DNA from: Campylobacter concisus
GTDB lineage: Bacteria; Campylobacterota; Campylobacteria; Campylobacterales; Campylobacteraceae
Reading direction: 5' to 3'
NCBI RefSeq assembly: GCF_015679985.1
Contig: NZ_CP049239.1
Coordinates: 868,001 to 932,000 of the forward strand
Length of the DNA: 64,000 nucleotides
Shown here: positions 47,892 to 58,700 of the stretch, in pieces
Layout: each line of letters starts with the position of its first letter
How positions within the stretch are numbered: position 1 is the first letter of the stretch
The notes under the pieces: model-generated
The model's database searches: none
Told to the model about the DNA's origin: nothing
Seen by the model: only the letters and a program-made list of their open reading frames with translations
Position numbers and translations under genes: made by a program

Positions 47892-48602
47892 ATGCAAAAA
47901 AGAGAGCTTATTTACGAGGGAAAAGGTAAAAAAATGTATGCCACAGACGATGCAAATCTGCTTGTGGCTGAATTTAAAGACGATCTAACAGCATTTGATG
48001 CTCAAAAAAGAGGCAACGAAGCTGGTAAAGGCGCATTAAATAATAAAATTTCAACACAGCTTTTTAAGCTTTTGGAGAGTAAAAGCATCGTGACTGACCT
48101 AGTTGAGACTATCAGCGACACTGAGCAAGTAGTCAAAAAATGCGAGATTATTCCTCTTGAAGTTGTTGTTAGAAACATTGCAACTGGTTCACTAAGTAAA
48201 AGACTTGGCATAAAAGAAGGCACGGTTTTACCTTTTACGCTTGTTGAGTTTTACTACAAAAACGATGATTTGCACGATCCATTAGTAACCGATGAGCACT
48301 GTATCATTATGGGATTAGTAAAGAGTGAAAAAGATCTTCAAACTCTAAGACACACAGCAAGAGAGATCAACTCTATATTATTTAAATTTTTTGCCGAAAG
48401 AGATCTAAAACTAGTTGATTTTAAAATAGAATTTGGTATCGACAAAGATGGCAATATCATTTTAGCTGATGAGATAAGCCCTGATAGTTGTAGATTCTGG
48501 GATGCTAAAACTAATGAAAAACTTGACAAAGATAGATTTAGACAAGATCTTGGTAGCGTAAAAGTTGCTTATGAAGAAGTTTTAAGAAGAATTTTATCAT
48601 AA
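47892..48602 (+). CDS. purC: SAICAR synthase
   Basis: Purine step joining aspartate to CAIR. 236 residues, usual length: [14 protein letters not shown] (N-terminal ATP loop), [26 protein letters not shown]. Ribosome site AAGGAGA, 17 bases after ctp. Confidence 0.96.
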   Translation: MQKRELIYEGKGKKMYATDDANLLVAEFKDDLTAFDAQKRGNEAGKGALNNKISTQLFKLLESKSIVTDLVETISDTEQVVKKCEIIPLEVVVRNIATGSLSKRLGIKEGTVLPFTLVEFYYKNDDLHDPLVTDEHCIIMGLVKSEKDLQTLRHTAREINSILFKFFAERDLKLVDFKIEFGIDKDGNIILADEISPDSCRFWDAKTNEKLDKDRFRQDLGSVKVAYEEVLRRILS

Positions 48603-48610
48603 GGACAAAG

Positions 48611-48847
48611 ATGAAAGCTGTTGTAAATATAGCATTAAGAAGTGGGGTCCTTGACCCTGCTGGCAAAGCAGTAGAGCACGCTTTAAATTCTCTCGGATTT
48701 AGTGGTGTATCAAATGTCAGGATAGGCAAACAAATTGTTTTAGATATCGATGAGAGTGATAAAGCTAAAGCGAATGAGCAGCTAAAAGTGATGTGCGAAG
48801 AGCTTTTAGCAAATACCGTCATCGAAGACTATGAGATCGTGCTATGA
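48611..48847 (+). CDS. purS: Phosphoribosylformylglycinamidine synthase subunit PurS
   Basis: 78 residues of usual PurS fold (MKAVVNIALRSGVLDPAGKAV, LGFSGVSNVRIGKQI). Bridges PurQ and the small-type PurL in the FGAM synthase complex. 8 bases after purC (AAGGAC) and overlaps purQ as ATGA. PurL is not in the window. Confidence 0.94.
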   Translation: MKAVVNIALRSGVLDPAGKAVEHALNSLGFSGVSNVRIGKQIVLDIDESDKAKANEQLKVMCEELLANTVIEDYEIVL

Positions 48848-49509
48848 AAGTAGCGATAATACTTTTTCCTGGCACAAACTGCGAAGAAGACACAGCTCAC
48901 GCATTTAAATTACTTGGATGCCAAACACAGATCATTTGGCACAAAGAAGATAAGATTGATGCTGATCTAGTCGTACTTCCAGGCGGTTTTAGCTATGGAG
49001 ATTATCTAAGAACAGCTGCAATAGCCAAATTTAGCCCAGCGATGCAGGCTGTAAAAGAGCATGCAAAAAAAGGCGGCTATATCTTAGGAATTTGCAATGG
49101 TTTTCAGATGCTGCTTGAGCTTGGGCTCTTAAAGGGTGCAATGAGAAGAAATGAAAATTTAAATTTCGTTTCAAAATATCACCACCTAAAGGTAATCTCA
49201 AATAACAATAAATTCTTAGTAAATTTAGCCAAAAACGAAGTAGTTAATATCCCTATTGCTCATGGCGAGGGCAACTATTATACTGACGAAAACACTCTAA
49301 AAGGCCTTTACGACAACGATCAAGTACTACTAAAATACTGTGATGCTAAAGGCAACGAAATAAATCCAAACGGCTCAGTCGATAGCATAGCAGGAATTTG
49401 TGATGAGAGCAAAAAGATTTTTGGTCTTATGCCTCACCCAGAGCGCGCTTGTGAGAACATTTTAGGTACAGATGATGGTATAAAGATGCTAAAAGGCCTA
49501 GTTTGGTAA
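48844..49509 (+). CDS. purQ: Phosphoribosylformylglycinamidine synthase subunit PurQ
   Basis: 221-residue class I glutaminase that delivers ammonia to PurL. Nucleophile Cys84 in LGICNGFQM, His in PIAHGEGNYY, and HPERACE near the end. N-terminal VAIILFPGTNCEEDT. Overlaps purS by 4 bases and the next gene by 7. Confidence 0.96.
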   Translation: MKVAIILFPGTNCEEDTAHAFKLLGCQTQIIWHKEDKIDADLVVLPGGFSYGDYLRTAAIAKFSPAMQAVKEHAKKGGYILGICNGFQMLLELGLLKGAMRRNENLNFVSKYHHLKVISNNNKFLVNLAKNEVVNIPIAHGEGNYYTDENTLKGLYDNDQVLLKYCDAKGNEINPNGSVDSIAGICDESKKIFGLMPHPERACENILGTDDGIKMLKGLVW

Positions 49510-50798
49510 AACATTTTCTTTTTATCTCCCTACTCGTACTAAATTTATTTGCTGCAAATACCGATGAAGTCAGCGTTTTTGACATGATGGACGAAGCTAG
49601 GGAGGATAAATTTGTAAATAGCCCTACTTCAAATCCAAAAACTCAAAAACCGCCAAAAGAACAAGATTTTTCAAGAAAATTTGTATCACCACAGCCAGAG
49701 CGTATCACTCCAGAGCAGATGCGAAACATCGTGCCAACAAACGAGCCAGATATTAGCGTCCCAGACAATCAAGTATATGACAAGATCAAAGTAAAAGAGC
49801 TTCTTTTAAAAGCCACAAATGTACCAAAAAATGTTGTTATAGGAGAAATTTTTAGTATTGAGATAGTGGCTGATACACAAAATGACTTTGAGTTTGAGTT
49901 TGAGACACAGCTTGATGAAACAAATATCAAATGGCTAAATAAGAAAAATTTTCAATGGGTAAAAAGCGAAGACAACAAATATGTAGGTACTTTTTATCTT
50001 GAGGCAACAAGCATTGACGCAAAGACTTTAAAAGTTAGTTTAATCCTAAAAAGAAATGGCGAGAACTATCAAAACTCTAGCATAAATATCTTCTTGCCAA
50101 AGCTAAAAGAGCTTAGAAGCGATGAGAACTACAACCATATCGTGGCCGATAATCTTGAAGTTAAGAAATTTAAGACAACAAAATTTGATGATATAAATAA
50201 TATTATGGTCGTTGAAATTTACGGCAACAACGTAGATCTAAGCGCCTTTAATATTGAAAATAAAACGATATTAAAGCAAGGCGTAGATACGATAAATGGC
50301 GACTTTAACTCACAAAGTGCATATTATTTTGCAGTATTTAAGCCAAATAAAAAATCGCTTGACTTTAATTATTACAACCTAAGAAAGGCCAAATTTGAAA
50401 GCTTTTCTTTACCAGTGAGTGTCGAAGATGACGATGTCAGCACACAAATCGGACTAAACCCAAAACAAAGTGAGTTTAGCACCTATAAAGATGTCACGAT
50501 CTACTCTTGTGCGGTAATTTTTATATTATTAGCTATTTGGCGCAGAAGGCTTAGCTACTTTTTCGTAGCAGCCATTTTTATAGCACTTGGAATTTATACC
50601 TACAACCCTTTTGGTAAGGCTGTTCTAAAACCAGATATTAGCGTTTCGATATTGCCTACAAAAAACTCAACCATCTTTTACACATCTCGTAAAAATGAGA
50701 ATGTAGAAATTTTAGACACCAAAGGTGACTACTCAAAAATTTTATTTACTGATGGTAAGATTGGCTGGGTAAAAAAGGATAATCTTGTCAAAAATTAG
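49503..50798 (+). CDS. Membrane protein with periplasmic BatD-like part and C-terminal SH3-like domain
   Basis: 431 residues. Signal segment at the N-terminus (HFLFISLLVLNLFAA), a large periplasmic beta-rich part (about 95-325) resembling the oxygen-tolerance BatD family in outline only, two membrane helices (about 340-375) and a C-terminal bacterial SH3-like domain (STIFYTSRKNENVEIL, DGKIGWVKKDNL). TTG start overlapping purQ. Homologous position to C. jejuni Cj0515; function unknown. Confidence 0.8.
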   Translation: MVKHFLFISLLVLNLFAANTDEVSVFDMMDEAREDKFVNSPTSNPKTQKPPKEQDFSRKFVSPQPERITPEQMRNIVPTNEPDISVPDNQVYDKIKVKELLLKATNVPKNVVIGEIFSIEIVADTQNDFEFEFETQLDETNIKWLNKKNFQWVKSEDNKYVGTFYLEATSIDAKTLKVSLILKRNGENYQNSSINIFLPKLKELRSDENYNHIVADNLEVKKFKTTKFDDINNIMVVEIYGNNVDLSAFNIENKTILKQGVDTINGDFNSQSAYYFAVFKPNKKSLDFNYYNLRKAKFESFSLPVSVEDDDVSTQIGLNPKQSEFSTYKDVTIYSCAVIFILLAIWRRRLSYFFVAAIFIALGIYTYNPFGKAVLKPDISVSILPTKNSTIFYTSRKNENVEILDTKGDYSKILFTDGKIGWVKKDNLVKN

Positions 50799-51453
50799 AG
50801 CTTTATTTTTTGCTATTGAGTTTGTTATCAGCGTTGTTCTAGTCGTCTTTTTTATGTGGCTATTTAATGACAAAAATAGAGCCATAAGAAAATTTTGGGG
50901 AAGATCACAAAGGTTTTTTGGTGGCTATAAACTTGAAGTGATAGGCAATTTTAGTGATGAAGCAAATATCTTGCTCATAAACCACCAAAGCATGCTTGAT
51001 ATCATCGTCATCGAAGAGCTTCACCCAAAAAATGTATGCTGGATCGCAAAGGCACAGATCGGCAAAATTCCTATAATTGGTAAAATTTTAAGCTTGCCAA
51101 AAATGATAGCGGTTGAGCGTGAAAATAAACACTCTCTTATAAAGCTTTTAAGCGAAGCAAAAGATAGGGTTGAAAATGGTCGTGTTTTAGCGATATTTCC
51201 CGAAGGAACTAGATCTCAGACCAATAAACTTTTGCCTTTTAAAGGTGGTGCAAAACTATTAGTTGAAAAGCTGAATTTAAAAGTTCAACCTATCGTTATA
51301 GTAGGAAGCGATGCTATGAAAGTGAAAGAATTTAGCTTTAAAAAAGCAGATATCAAGCTCTTTTGCCTTGATTTAGTCGATACTTCAAAAGAAAACTGGC
51401 TAGAGGCAACTAGAGAGAGTATGCAAAAAGTCCTAGACGAAAATAGAAAATAA
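50785..51453 (+). CDS. plsC: 1-Acyl-sn-glycerol-3-phosphate acyltransferase
   Basis: 222 residues. N-terminal membrane helix (3-25), catalytic NHQSMLD (HxxxxD, about 66-72) and substrate loop FPEGTRSQ. Makes phosphatidic acid. TTG start with AAAGGAT, overlapping the previous gene by 14 bases. Confidence 0.94.
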   Translation: MSKIRALFFAIEFVISVVLVVFFMWLFNDKNRAIRKFWGRSQRFFGGYKLEVIGNFSDEANILLINHQSMLDIIVIEELHPKNVCWIAKAQIGKIPIIGKILSLPKMIAVERENKHSLIKLLSEAKDRVENGRVLAIFPEGTRSQTNKLLPFKGGAKLLVEKLNLKVQPIVIVGSDAMKVKEFSFKKADIKLFCLDLVDTSKENWLEATRESMQKVLDENRK

Positions 51454-51550
51454 ATTTAGTTTTGCAAATTTACAAAGCCCCCCCTTCTATATCATTATCT
51501 ATAAAAATTTGATTTTATATACTAGAAATTTTTATCAATAAATTTAAAAA

Positions 51551-51570
51551 GGTCTAGCAAGAGCTAGACC
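51551..51570 (-). terminator. Intrinsic terminator of the Cache chemoreceptor
   Basis: Minus strand GGTCTAGC TCTT GCTAGACC followed by TTTTTAAATT, preceded by an A/T-rich tract: canonical form, 29 bases past the stop. Confidence 0.85.
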
Positions 51571-51598
51571 TAAAAATATTAGTTTTGCAGATAAGTTC

Positions 51599-53575
51599 TT
51601 AAGTTCTAAAGACACTAAGTTTTGAATTTAATGCATCTGTCATCTTGTTTAGATGTTCTGCTGCTGAAGCTATCTCTTCGACACTTCTAGCATTTTCAGA
51701 TGAAATTTGGTTGATATTTGAGATGCCTTCCATGATTTCATTTACATTTTTGCCAGTTACAATGTAGTCTTGCATAGTCTTATCAGACATTACTATGGCA
51801 TTATTCATTGTCTCACTCATAACATTTATAGTTTTTTCAACGTCGCTTGCCACGTGAGTTAGCTCTTGGATCTGTTTAGAGTTGATACCCATTTGCTCAC
51901 TGCTATCATTGATCGCTTGAACGATGACATTGATAGTTGCATTTATCTCAGTTAAACTCTTTTGAGTCCTCTCAGCTAGCTGTCTAACTTCATCAGCAAC
52001 AACGGCAAAGCCACGTCCATGTTCACCTGCTCTTGCAGCCTCAATAGCTGCGTTAAGTGCAAGTAAATTTGTTTGATCAGCTATATCATTGATAACAACA
52101 AGAACTGATTTTACCTGCTCGGCATCACGGCTAAGCTGATCGATCTTATCAGCCATTTGATTTTCTACATTAGCAGAATCAATAATCTGCGCCGATAGCG
52201 ATCTTATAGCTTCAGTTGCCGTTTTTATATGTGTGCTTGCTTTTTGAAGATCGTCTTTGCCAGCTTGAGCTACCGCTAAAGATTCTTTCATATTTTCTTG
52301 CATTACTTTACATCTTTGATTTGTCTCTTCTACTATTTCAGTTGATTTTTCTACACGTTTGCCTGTTTGTAGAGATGTAGAACTAAGCTCATTTGCAACG
52401 GAGCTATTTTCGCTTGAAAGGTGCTTTGTATCACTTATTAATATTCTTATTCTTTCAATAAAATCATTTATATCTCTACTTATTTTAGCTATCTCATCTT
52501 TACCATAAATAGGAATTTTAATTGTAAAATCAGATGTTATCGCATTTAAATTTGCTCCTAGTCTATCGATAGGATTTGCAACCATCTTCTTAAGCAAGAA
52601 CATCGAAACAGCTATCAAAAGTAAGGTAACTATGATGCTTGCTATGATGAAATTTTTACTAACTACTTTTAGTGGTGTTAAAAAATCATCAGTAACAGCT
52701 GAACCTAAAACCATCCAGTCTAGTTTATCAAATGACTCAAAAGCAACTATGCAGTCAACCCCATCAATTATAATAGGCTCAATACCCTTTCCTTTTTTAA
52801 CAATATTATCCATAGTAGTTTTTAATTCGCTATTTAGCTCTTGATCTGCCTTAGTTGGATGGAAGTCAAATTTACCAGTTTTAGTATTGTAAAGAGAAAA
52901 ATATCCATGCTTACCAAGTTTCATCTCAGAAAAAGTCTTTTTCATATTGTTTAATCCCTCGGTAGGATCATAACCAACAAATAAAATTCCTATTACCTCG
53001 TTATTTTCAATAATAGGATCATAAATACTCATATAGTTGCGTCCAAATAAATTTACAACGCCTATATACTTCTCTTTATTCATGATATTTTTATAGGCTT
53101 GACCGTTTTTGTCAATCATCGTACCAACAGCTCTACTACCATCAGCCTTCGTCACCGATGTACTAACTCTTAAAAAATTATCACCCGATTTTGCAAAAAT
53201 GGTTGAAATTCCGCCTTTTGTAGCGTTATTAAATTTATCTAGAATATCGTAGTTATTGTTTAAAATACCATTTTGAGATATTAGTTCTATCGCTTCGTAT
53301 TTACCAGTCTTGCTCATCTGGTGATTAGTTGAAATTTTTCCAATCATCTCTTTGAAAACACTCATTATTAGCTCTGCACTACTTACATTATCTTTTTCAA
53401 ATAATTTAACCGTATTCATAGCAAGCTCTACATTTTGCTCTACTGTAGTAAGCACACCATCTTTTATCTCACGCTCTAAAATATTTGATGTATACACGAC
53501 AAAACATATCATAGATACCGCCAAAACCGTAGCAATCGTTGCTGAAACTTTTACCAAAATGCTTCGTAAATTCAT
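51599..53575 (-). CDS. Methyl-accepting chemotaxis protein with periplasmic Cache domain
   Basis: 658 residues: membrane helix 1 (about 9-30), periplasmic Cache-type sensor (about 35-300, with [20 protein letters not shown]), helix 2 (about 307-330), HAMP (about 330-385) and the cytosolic hairpin with [19 protein letters not shown] about 515-533. No CheR/CheB pentapeptide tail at the C-terminus (ends SKLSVFRT). Cache receptors of Campylobacter bind organic acids or amino acids; ligand unknown here. Ribosome site AAAAGGAG. Confidence 0.95.
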   Translation of the reverse strand: MNLRSILVKVSATIATVLAVSMICFVVYTSNILEREIKDGVLTTVEQNVELAMNTVKLFEKDNVSSAELIMSVFKEMIGKISTNHQMSKTGKYEAIELISQNGILNNNYDILDKFNNATKGGISTIFAKSGDNFLRVSTSVTKADGSRAVGTMIDKNGQAYKNIMNKEKYIGVVNLFGRNYMSIYDPIIENNEVIGILFVGYDPTEGLNNMKKTFSEMKLGKHGYFSLYNTKTGKFDFHPTKADQELNSELKTTMDNIVKKGKGIEPIIIDGVDCIVAFESFDKLDWMVLGSAVTDDFLTPLKVVSKNFIIASIIVTLLLIAVSMFLLKKMVANPIDRLGANLNAITSDFTIKIPIYGKDEIAKISRDINDFIERIRILISDTKHLSSENSSVANELSSTSLQTGKRVEKSTEIVEETNQRCKVMQENMKESLAVAQAGKDDLQKASTHIKTATEAIRSLSAQIIDSANVENQMADKIDQLSRDAEQVKSVLVVINDIADQTNLLALNAAIEAARAGEHGRGFAVVADEVRQLAERTQKSLTEINATINVIVQAINDSSEQMGINSKQIQELTHVASDVEKTINVMSETMNNAIVMSDKTMQDYIVTGKNVNEIMEGISNINQISSENARSVEEIASAAEHLNKMTDALNSKLSVFRT

Positions 53576-53607
53576 TTTGTCTCCTTTTTCTAAAAATTTT
53601 CGCCTTG

Positions 53608-53613
53608 ATTATA
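53608..53613 (-). promoter_or_regulatory. -10 box of the Cache chemoreceptor
   Basis: Minus strand GGTGCTATAATCAAGG, TATAAT 32 bases before the ATG. Confidence 0.5.
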
Positions 53614-53733
53614 GCACCATTTTAAATAAACTTTATACAAGAATGCATAATTAATAATAATTAATAAATTATCATTATTATTTTATTCATAAACTATAAC
53701 TTTTTTGAAATCATTTTAAAAAATTAATTTAAA

Positions 53734-53760
53734 AACCTTGATAGTAATACTATCAAGGTT
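53734..53760. promoter_or_regulatory. HAIR-like HspR operator upstream of htpG
   Basis: Perfect 12-base inverted repeat AACCTTGATAGT AAT ACTATCAAGGTT. Read as CTTGATA-N7-TATCAAG it has HAIR geometry (CTTGAGT-N7-ACTCAAG), 5 of 7 positions in each half with exact spacing. It lies just upstream of the -10 box (TATAAT at 53785-53790) of htpG. A bidirectional terminator is unlikely as no T run follows. Confidence 0.6.
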
Positions 53761-53784
53761 AAGTATATTTTTATCACTTTGTGT

Positions 53785-53790
53785 TATAAT
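53785..53790 (+). promoter_or_regulatory. -10 box of htpG
   Basis: CTTTGTGTTATAATCTG; TATAAT 33 bases before the ATG, 25 bases after the HAIR-like repeat. Confidence 0.55.
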
Positions 53791-53822
53791 CTGCCAAAAA
53801 TTTTAAAACAAGGAAAAGAAAA

Positions 53823-55679
53823 ATGGCAGATAAATTTGAATTTCAAACCGAGGTCAATGACCTTTTAAATTTAATGATCCACTCTCTTTACTCAAATAAA
53901 GAGATATTTTTAAGAGAGCTCATCTCAAACTCAAATGACGCTCTTGACAAGCTAAACTACTTATGCTTGACCGATGAAAAATATAAAAACTTAAGCTACA
54001 CTCCGAGGATCGACATCAAAGTAGATGAGAAAGCTAAGACTTTAACCATCAGCGACAATGGTATCGGCATGGATAAGGACGAGCTCATCGCAAATTTAGG
54101 TACCATCGCAAGAAGTGGCACAAAAGGTTTTATGAAAAATTTAAGCGGCGATGCAAAAAAGGATAGCTCGCTGATCGGTCAGTTTGGTGTTGGCTTTTAC
54201 TCAGCATTTATGGTGGCAAACAAGATCGAGGTCATAAGCAAACGAGCACTTAGCGACAAAGCCTATAAATGGACATCTGATGCAAAAAGCTATGAGATCG
54301 AAGATGCTAAAAAAGATAGCTTTGGAACGGACATCATCTTGCATTTAAACGATGATGAGTTTGCAAATTCTTGGCGTATCGAAGAGATAGTCAAGAAGTA
54401 TTCAAATCACATTCCTTATCCTATATTTATGGATAAACAAAGCTATGTCGCTCCAAAAGAAGGCGAAAAAGAGGGCACTTATGAGACTAAAAACGAGCAA
54501 ATAAACAAGGCAAATGCGCTTTGGAGGCTAAATAAAGCTAGCCTTAAAGAGCAAGATTATAACGACTTTTATAAGCAAATTTCTCACGACAGTAGCGATC
54601 CACTCCTTTATATCCACACAAAGGCTGAGGGCAAGATCGAGTACTCAACTCTATTTTATGTGCCAAGCACCGAGCCATTTGATCTATTTAGAGTCGATTA
54701 TCAAAGTGGCGTAAAGCTTTATGTAAAAAGGGTTTTCATAACTGATGATGCAAAAGAGCTTTTGCCGCCATATTTAAGATTCATCAAAGGCGTAATCGAT
54801 GTTGAAGACTTGCCGCTAAACGTTAGCCGTGAAATTTTACAAGAGAATGCGATCATGAGAAGTGTCAAAGAGCAAAGCGTGAAGAAAATTTTAAGCGAGC
54901 TTGCAAAGTTAAAAGATAACGACCGAGAAAAATACATAAAATTTTACAAACTGTTTGGCAAGGTTTTAAAAGAGGGACTTTACGGCTTTAATGCTGAAAA
55001 AGAACAAATTTTAGATCTTTGCCTATTTAAAAGCTCAAAAAGAGATGGGCTTATCAGCCTAAAAGAATACAAAGAGGCAATGAAAGAGGATCAAAAGTCG
55101 ATCTACTACATCAGCGGCAACAACGAAAATATGCTAAAAAATTCTCCACTTCTAGAAAGCTTTAAGAAAAACGACATCGAAGTACTTATTATGGACGAGG
55201 AGATCGACACGATCGTAATGCCAATGGTTAATGAATTTGACAAAACACCTCTAAAATCAGTCTCACACGCTGACATAAATGACGAGATAAAAAGCGATGA
55301 GAAGGTTGATGAGAGCAAGGTTGCAAATACGCTTGTTAAAATGAAAGAAATTTTAAAAGATGAAGTCAAAGATGTAAGGCTTAGCTCAAGACTCTCAAGC
55401 TCCGCTGCGGTGCTAATTTATGATAAAAACGATCCTGATTACGCTATGCAAGAGATGTTAAAACAAATGGGACAAGGTGCAAACGCTCCAAAAGTTAAAC
55501 CGATCTTGGAGATCAATGCTGATCATGAAATTTTTGCAAAACTCGAGAAAAATGAGGCGATGGTTTATGACATAGCGCCTTTGCTTCTTAATATGGCAAG
55601 GCTAAATGAGGGCATGAGCCTAGAAAATCCTGCCAAATTTTCAGAACTTCTAACAAAAGTGATGATAAAAGCTATCTAA
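53823..55679 (+). CDS. htpG: Chaperone HtpG (Hsp90)
   Basis: 618 residues: GHKL ATPase domain with [26 protein letters not shown] and [14 protein letters not shown]; middle domain with catalytic Arg in [11 protein letters not shown]-terminal dimerisation domain. Ribosome site AAGGAAAAG. Transcribed alone, with a terminator directly after. Confidence 0.97.
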   Translation: MADKFEFQTEVNDLLNLMIHSLYSNKEIFLRELISNSNDALDKLNYLCLTDEKYKNLSYTPRIDIKVDEKAKTLTISDNGIGMDKDELIANLGTIARSGTKGFMKNLSGDAKKDSSLIGQFGVGFYSAFMVANKIEVISKRALSDKAYKWTSDAKSYEIEDAKKDSFGTDIILHLNDDEFANSWRIEEIVKKYSNHIPYPIFMDKQSYVAPKEGEKEGTYETKNEQINKANALWRLNKASLKEQDYNDFYKQISHDSSDPLLYIHTKAEGKIEYSTLFYVPSTEPFDLFRVDYQSGVKLYVKRVFITDDAKELLPPYLRFIKGVIDVEDLPLNVSREILQENAIMRSVKEQSVKKILSELAKLKDNDREKYIKFYKLFGKVLKEGLYGFNAEKEQILDLCLFKSSKRDGLISLKEYKEAMKEDQKSIYYISGNNENMLKNSPLLESFKKNDIEVLIMDEEIDTIVMPMVNEFDKTPLKSVSHADINDEIKSDEKVDESKVANTLVKMKEILKDEVKDVRLSSRLSSSAAVLIYDKNDPDYAMQEMLKQMGQGANAPKVKPILEINADHEIFAKLEKNEAMVYDIAPLLLNMARLNEGMSLENPAKFSELLTKVMIKAI

Positions 55680-55685
55680 ATTTAT

Positions 55686-55711
55686 AAAGCCCAAGAGAAA
55701 TTTTGGGCTTT
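55686..55711 (+). terminator. Terminator of htpG
   Basis: AAAGCCCAA, 8-base loop, TTGGGCTTT followed by AATCTACTTC; 6 bases past the stop. It may also serve the convergent adhesin gene, whose stop is 27 bases further. Confidence 0.75.
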
Positions 55712-55737
55712 AATCTACTTCTATAAATTTAAATTTC

Positions 55738-58700
55738 TTATAATAAATCGACCTGTACACCATCTTGGATCTCAAGAAAAACAGTGTGTCTTGTGTTTAT
55801 TGTATTTCCATTGATGGTTTCTTGGCGATTAAATGTCGCTTTATATACTTGATTTACTGCGTCACCCTCGCTTGTGACATCTACTTTGTTGTATATGTCA
55901 CCGACAACGCTATGTTTTCTATTTAGCGTAGCAACATCAGCTTTTGTAGCTTTTACAAAGTCATGTGTGAGCTGTACTAGGTCTTTGCTGTCGCCTATTA
56001 CCTTTAGCACTGTATTTACGCTCTCACTAGCTACACTATTGCTTGCATCCCTTGTGTTTCTGCTATCAACAATATCAAAGACACCATCTGGGCTAAATTT
56101 TATAGATACCGCTTGATCGGCACTTCCTAGCTGGATCTTTTCAAAGTTATTTATCTTTTTAACGTTATCTAAATTTGAAAAATCTATATCATCAACGACT
56201 ATCAGAGTATCCACACCACCTCTGCCATCTATCACTCTACCTTTACTATAAACAAAGGCATCGTCTAGGTTACCACCTTTTATATCGCCCTCTTGTCTTA
56301 GATATACTAGATCGCCAAAATTTGATTCGCCGTATTTACTAGCGTCACTTAGCTCGTAAGAATTTGTAGTCCCTATCTTTTTTAGATGTCCATTTTGAAT
56401 AAGTGCTTCAACGTAATTATTACTAAAGAGATGCGTGCCGCTGCCTTGTGCTCCAACTAGCATAGATGAAGGATATGGATCTTGAGGGCCATAAGTGTTT
56501 GCTACACTTTTTGGAAGCATATATAAAGATAAGTTCATCTCACCAGTTCCGTCCATATACTCCATATCAAGTTTATAAAAACCAGCTTTATCAAATGTAA
56601 AATCCCTACTCCACCACTGACCATTTTTACCATACGATGCTTCCGTAGCTGGGTTTATATACGTTGTTGGACTTCCAAATTTTTGTGTCGTTCCATTTAT
56701 AGTAAGCTCTGCATAGTTATGCAAGTCTGCTGCTCTTACAGAGTATATTCCAGGTGCACTTACATATATCCAGCCATTCATCTTCATAACAAGATCAGAT
56801 CCAACAGGATTTGACTCACCAAGGGTATAATTGCCGGGTCTACCTTTTAAAACACCATTTGCAAAGCCTATGTTATCACCAGTGCCAGCAGCAGTATCGA
56901 CACCATTTCTAAATTTCTTTGGTGCATATGGATTAGACGCATCGTATAAGGCACTATCTCCATGTCTACCAACTCTAGCTAAATCCTCTGCATGCATATT
57001 TCCTTGATTAGACAAAGTCTTATAGTGTGTTCCTGAAGCAAACTGCATAACATCATAGGTAGTAGAGGCACTTGGGGAATAAATTTCCATATAGTCTTTA
57101 TAAATAGACTTACCTCCTCGCGTACTATAAACACCAGAATTGTTACCAACTCTAGCTCTCCATGACGGATCTACGTAGTTGTAAAACCACATATCAGCAT
57201 CAAGACCACTGTTGCCAATAAATGTAACAGTGCTAATAGATACGTTTCCTGCGACGTCAGAATTTTTTATCATAAAATTTGCCCCAGTGCTATTGGCTGA
57301 TAGGGCAAAATTTTCAGAATAGCTATGTGTATTATCAAGAGACGAGCTTTTGTGAACAGAATTTAGCAAATCATAAAGATCGACTTTATTTATGGTATTT
57401 TTATTAAGAGTGTTGTTGCCATTTGAGTCGGTTCCGATACTACCTGAAATATCTACACTAGTAACATTAGACGTAGCATTTGGTGTGCCTATCGCATCTG
57501 GAGTAGCATCAAGATCGACTCGAACCAAGAGATCATCATCTTTTGTTTCATCACTTTTTAAAACAGTCGCTCTAATATTTGAGTATCTTTTATCTAGCTT
57601 TATCCCAAGCGCTTCAAAATCCATATTTACACGCTTGTCCGCACCTACAACTAGGTCTATATAGTTTTGTCCGTTTGGTAAAATTTTAGCATCACCATGA
57701 TCATCTTCAAGAGCTAAACGAAGCTTGGTTCCAGGAGCACGGTCTACACCAAAGACTATATTTGGCTGCTCATCGTTAGTAAGCGAAATATTGTACTCTT
57801 TTATAGTTTTGCTCTCATTATCAAAGTTATTTTTCTGAATAACTTTTTCATTATCTCCTGCTCTTAAGTATTTTGCGATATTTATAACTCCTCCATCTAT
57901 CTGCGTAGCAAGCTTTACATCGTCAATATACTCTAAAATTCCAAAGTCAAATAATCTACCACGGACACCATCAGTCGTCGTAGCCTCGCCAGGTGTTGTG
58001 ATAGTCGCTCTAACCGGCGTAGAATGATCCATAGAAATAGGAACGTCTGGTATGCTAAATTTACCACCAGCTATTGGAAGCGGTGCCGAACCATCACTTG
58101 GTATAGCTGTTAATCCATCGTCGCTTATGGTATATTTGACAGTTGTTGTAACAGATGGTATGGTAGGAGTTGATATCGTGACGTTTATGCTGCTTCCTGG
58201 TTTTGTATTATTAGGCAGGTAGATATCAAGATCGCTTTGAGTTGATGACGAGCCAGAAGGAGTTGTGATACTATCTATCAGTCCATCACCATCATTGTCT
58301 CTTGCAAACTGCACCTTTATGCTATTATCTAGAGTTATCTTGTCTGTGACTGGGGCTGCTTTATTGCCGGCTTTGTCAGTAAATGTAGTTGTAAAATTTG
58401 TCGTAAGCCCATAAAGCCTTGTGGTGGTCTCTATAGTACCATTATTTACACTAATAGGTACACCATCATCTCTCGTGGCACTATACACACCAGACGTGTT
58501 TTGAGAAATTTTAATAGTGATTTTATCTGTTTCACCATCACTTCCTGTGATATCTATCTCAAATTTATCACCATCTTTTGCATCGTTTGGAATTTTTATC
58601 TTTATCGGTGTCTTTACGCCATCAGGGCTAAAGCCACTCTCTTTGCTGGTTAGAACACCATCTTTATCGTTATCTTTTGCAAACTGTACATGTGGGGACT

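Noticed and set aside
53576-53822. CIRCE (HrcA) element at htpG or clpB
   Set aside because: No TTAGCACTC-N9-GAGTGCTAA type repeat is present in either gap; the repeats fit HAIR geometry instead.
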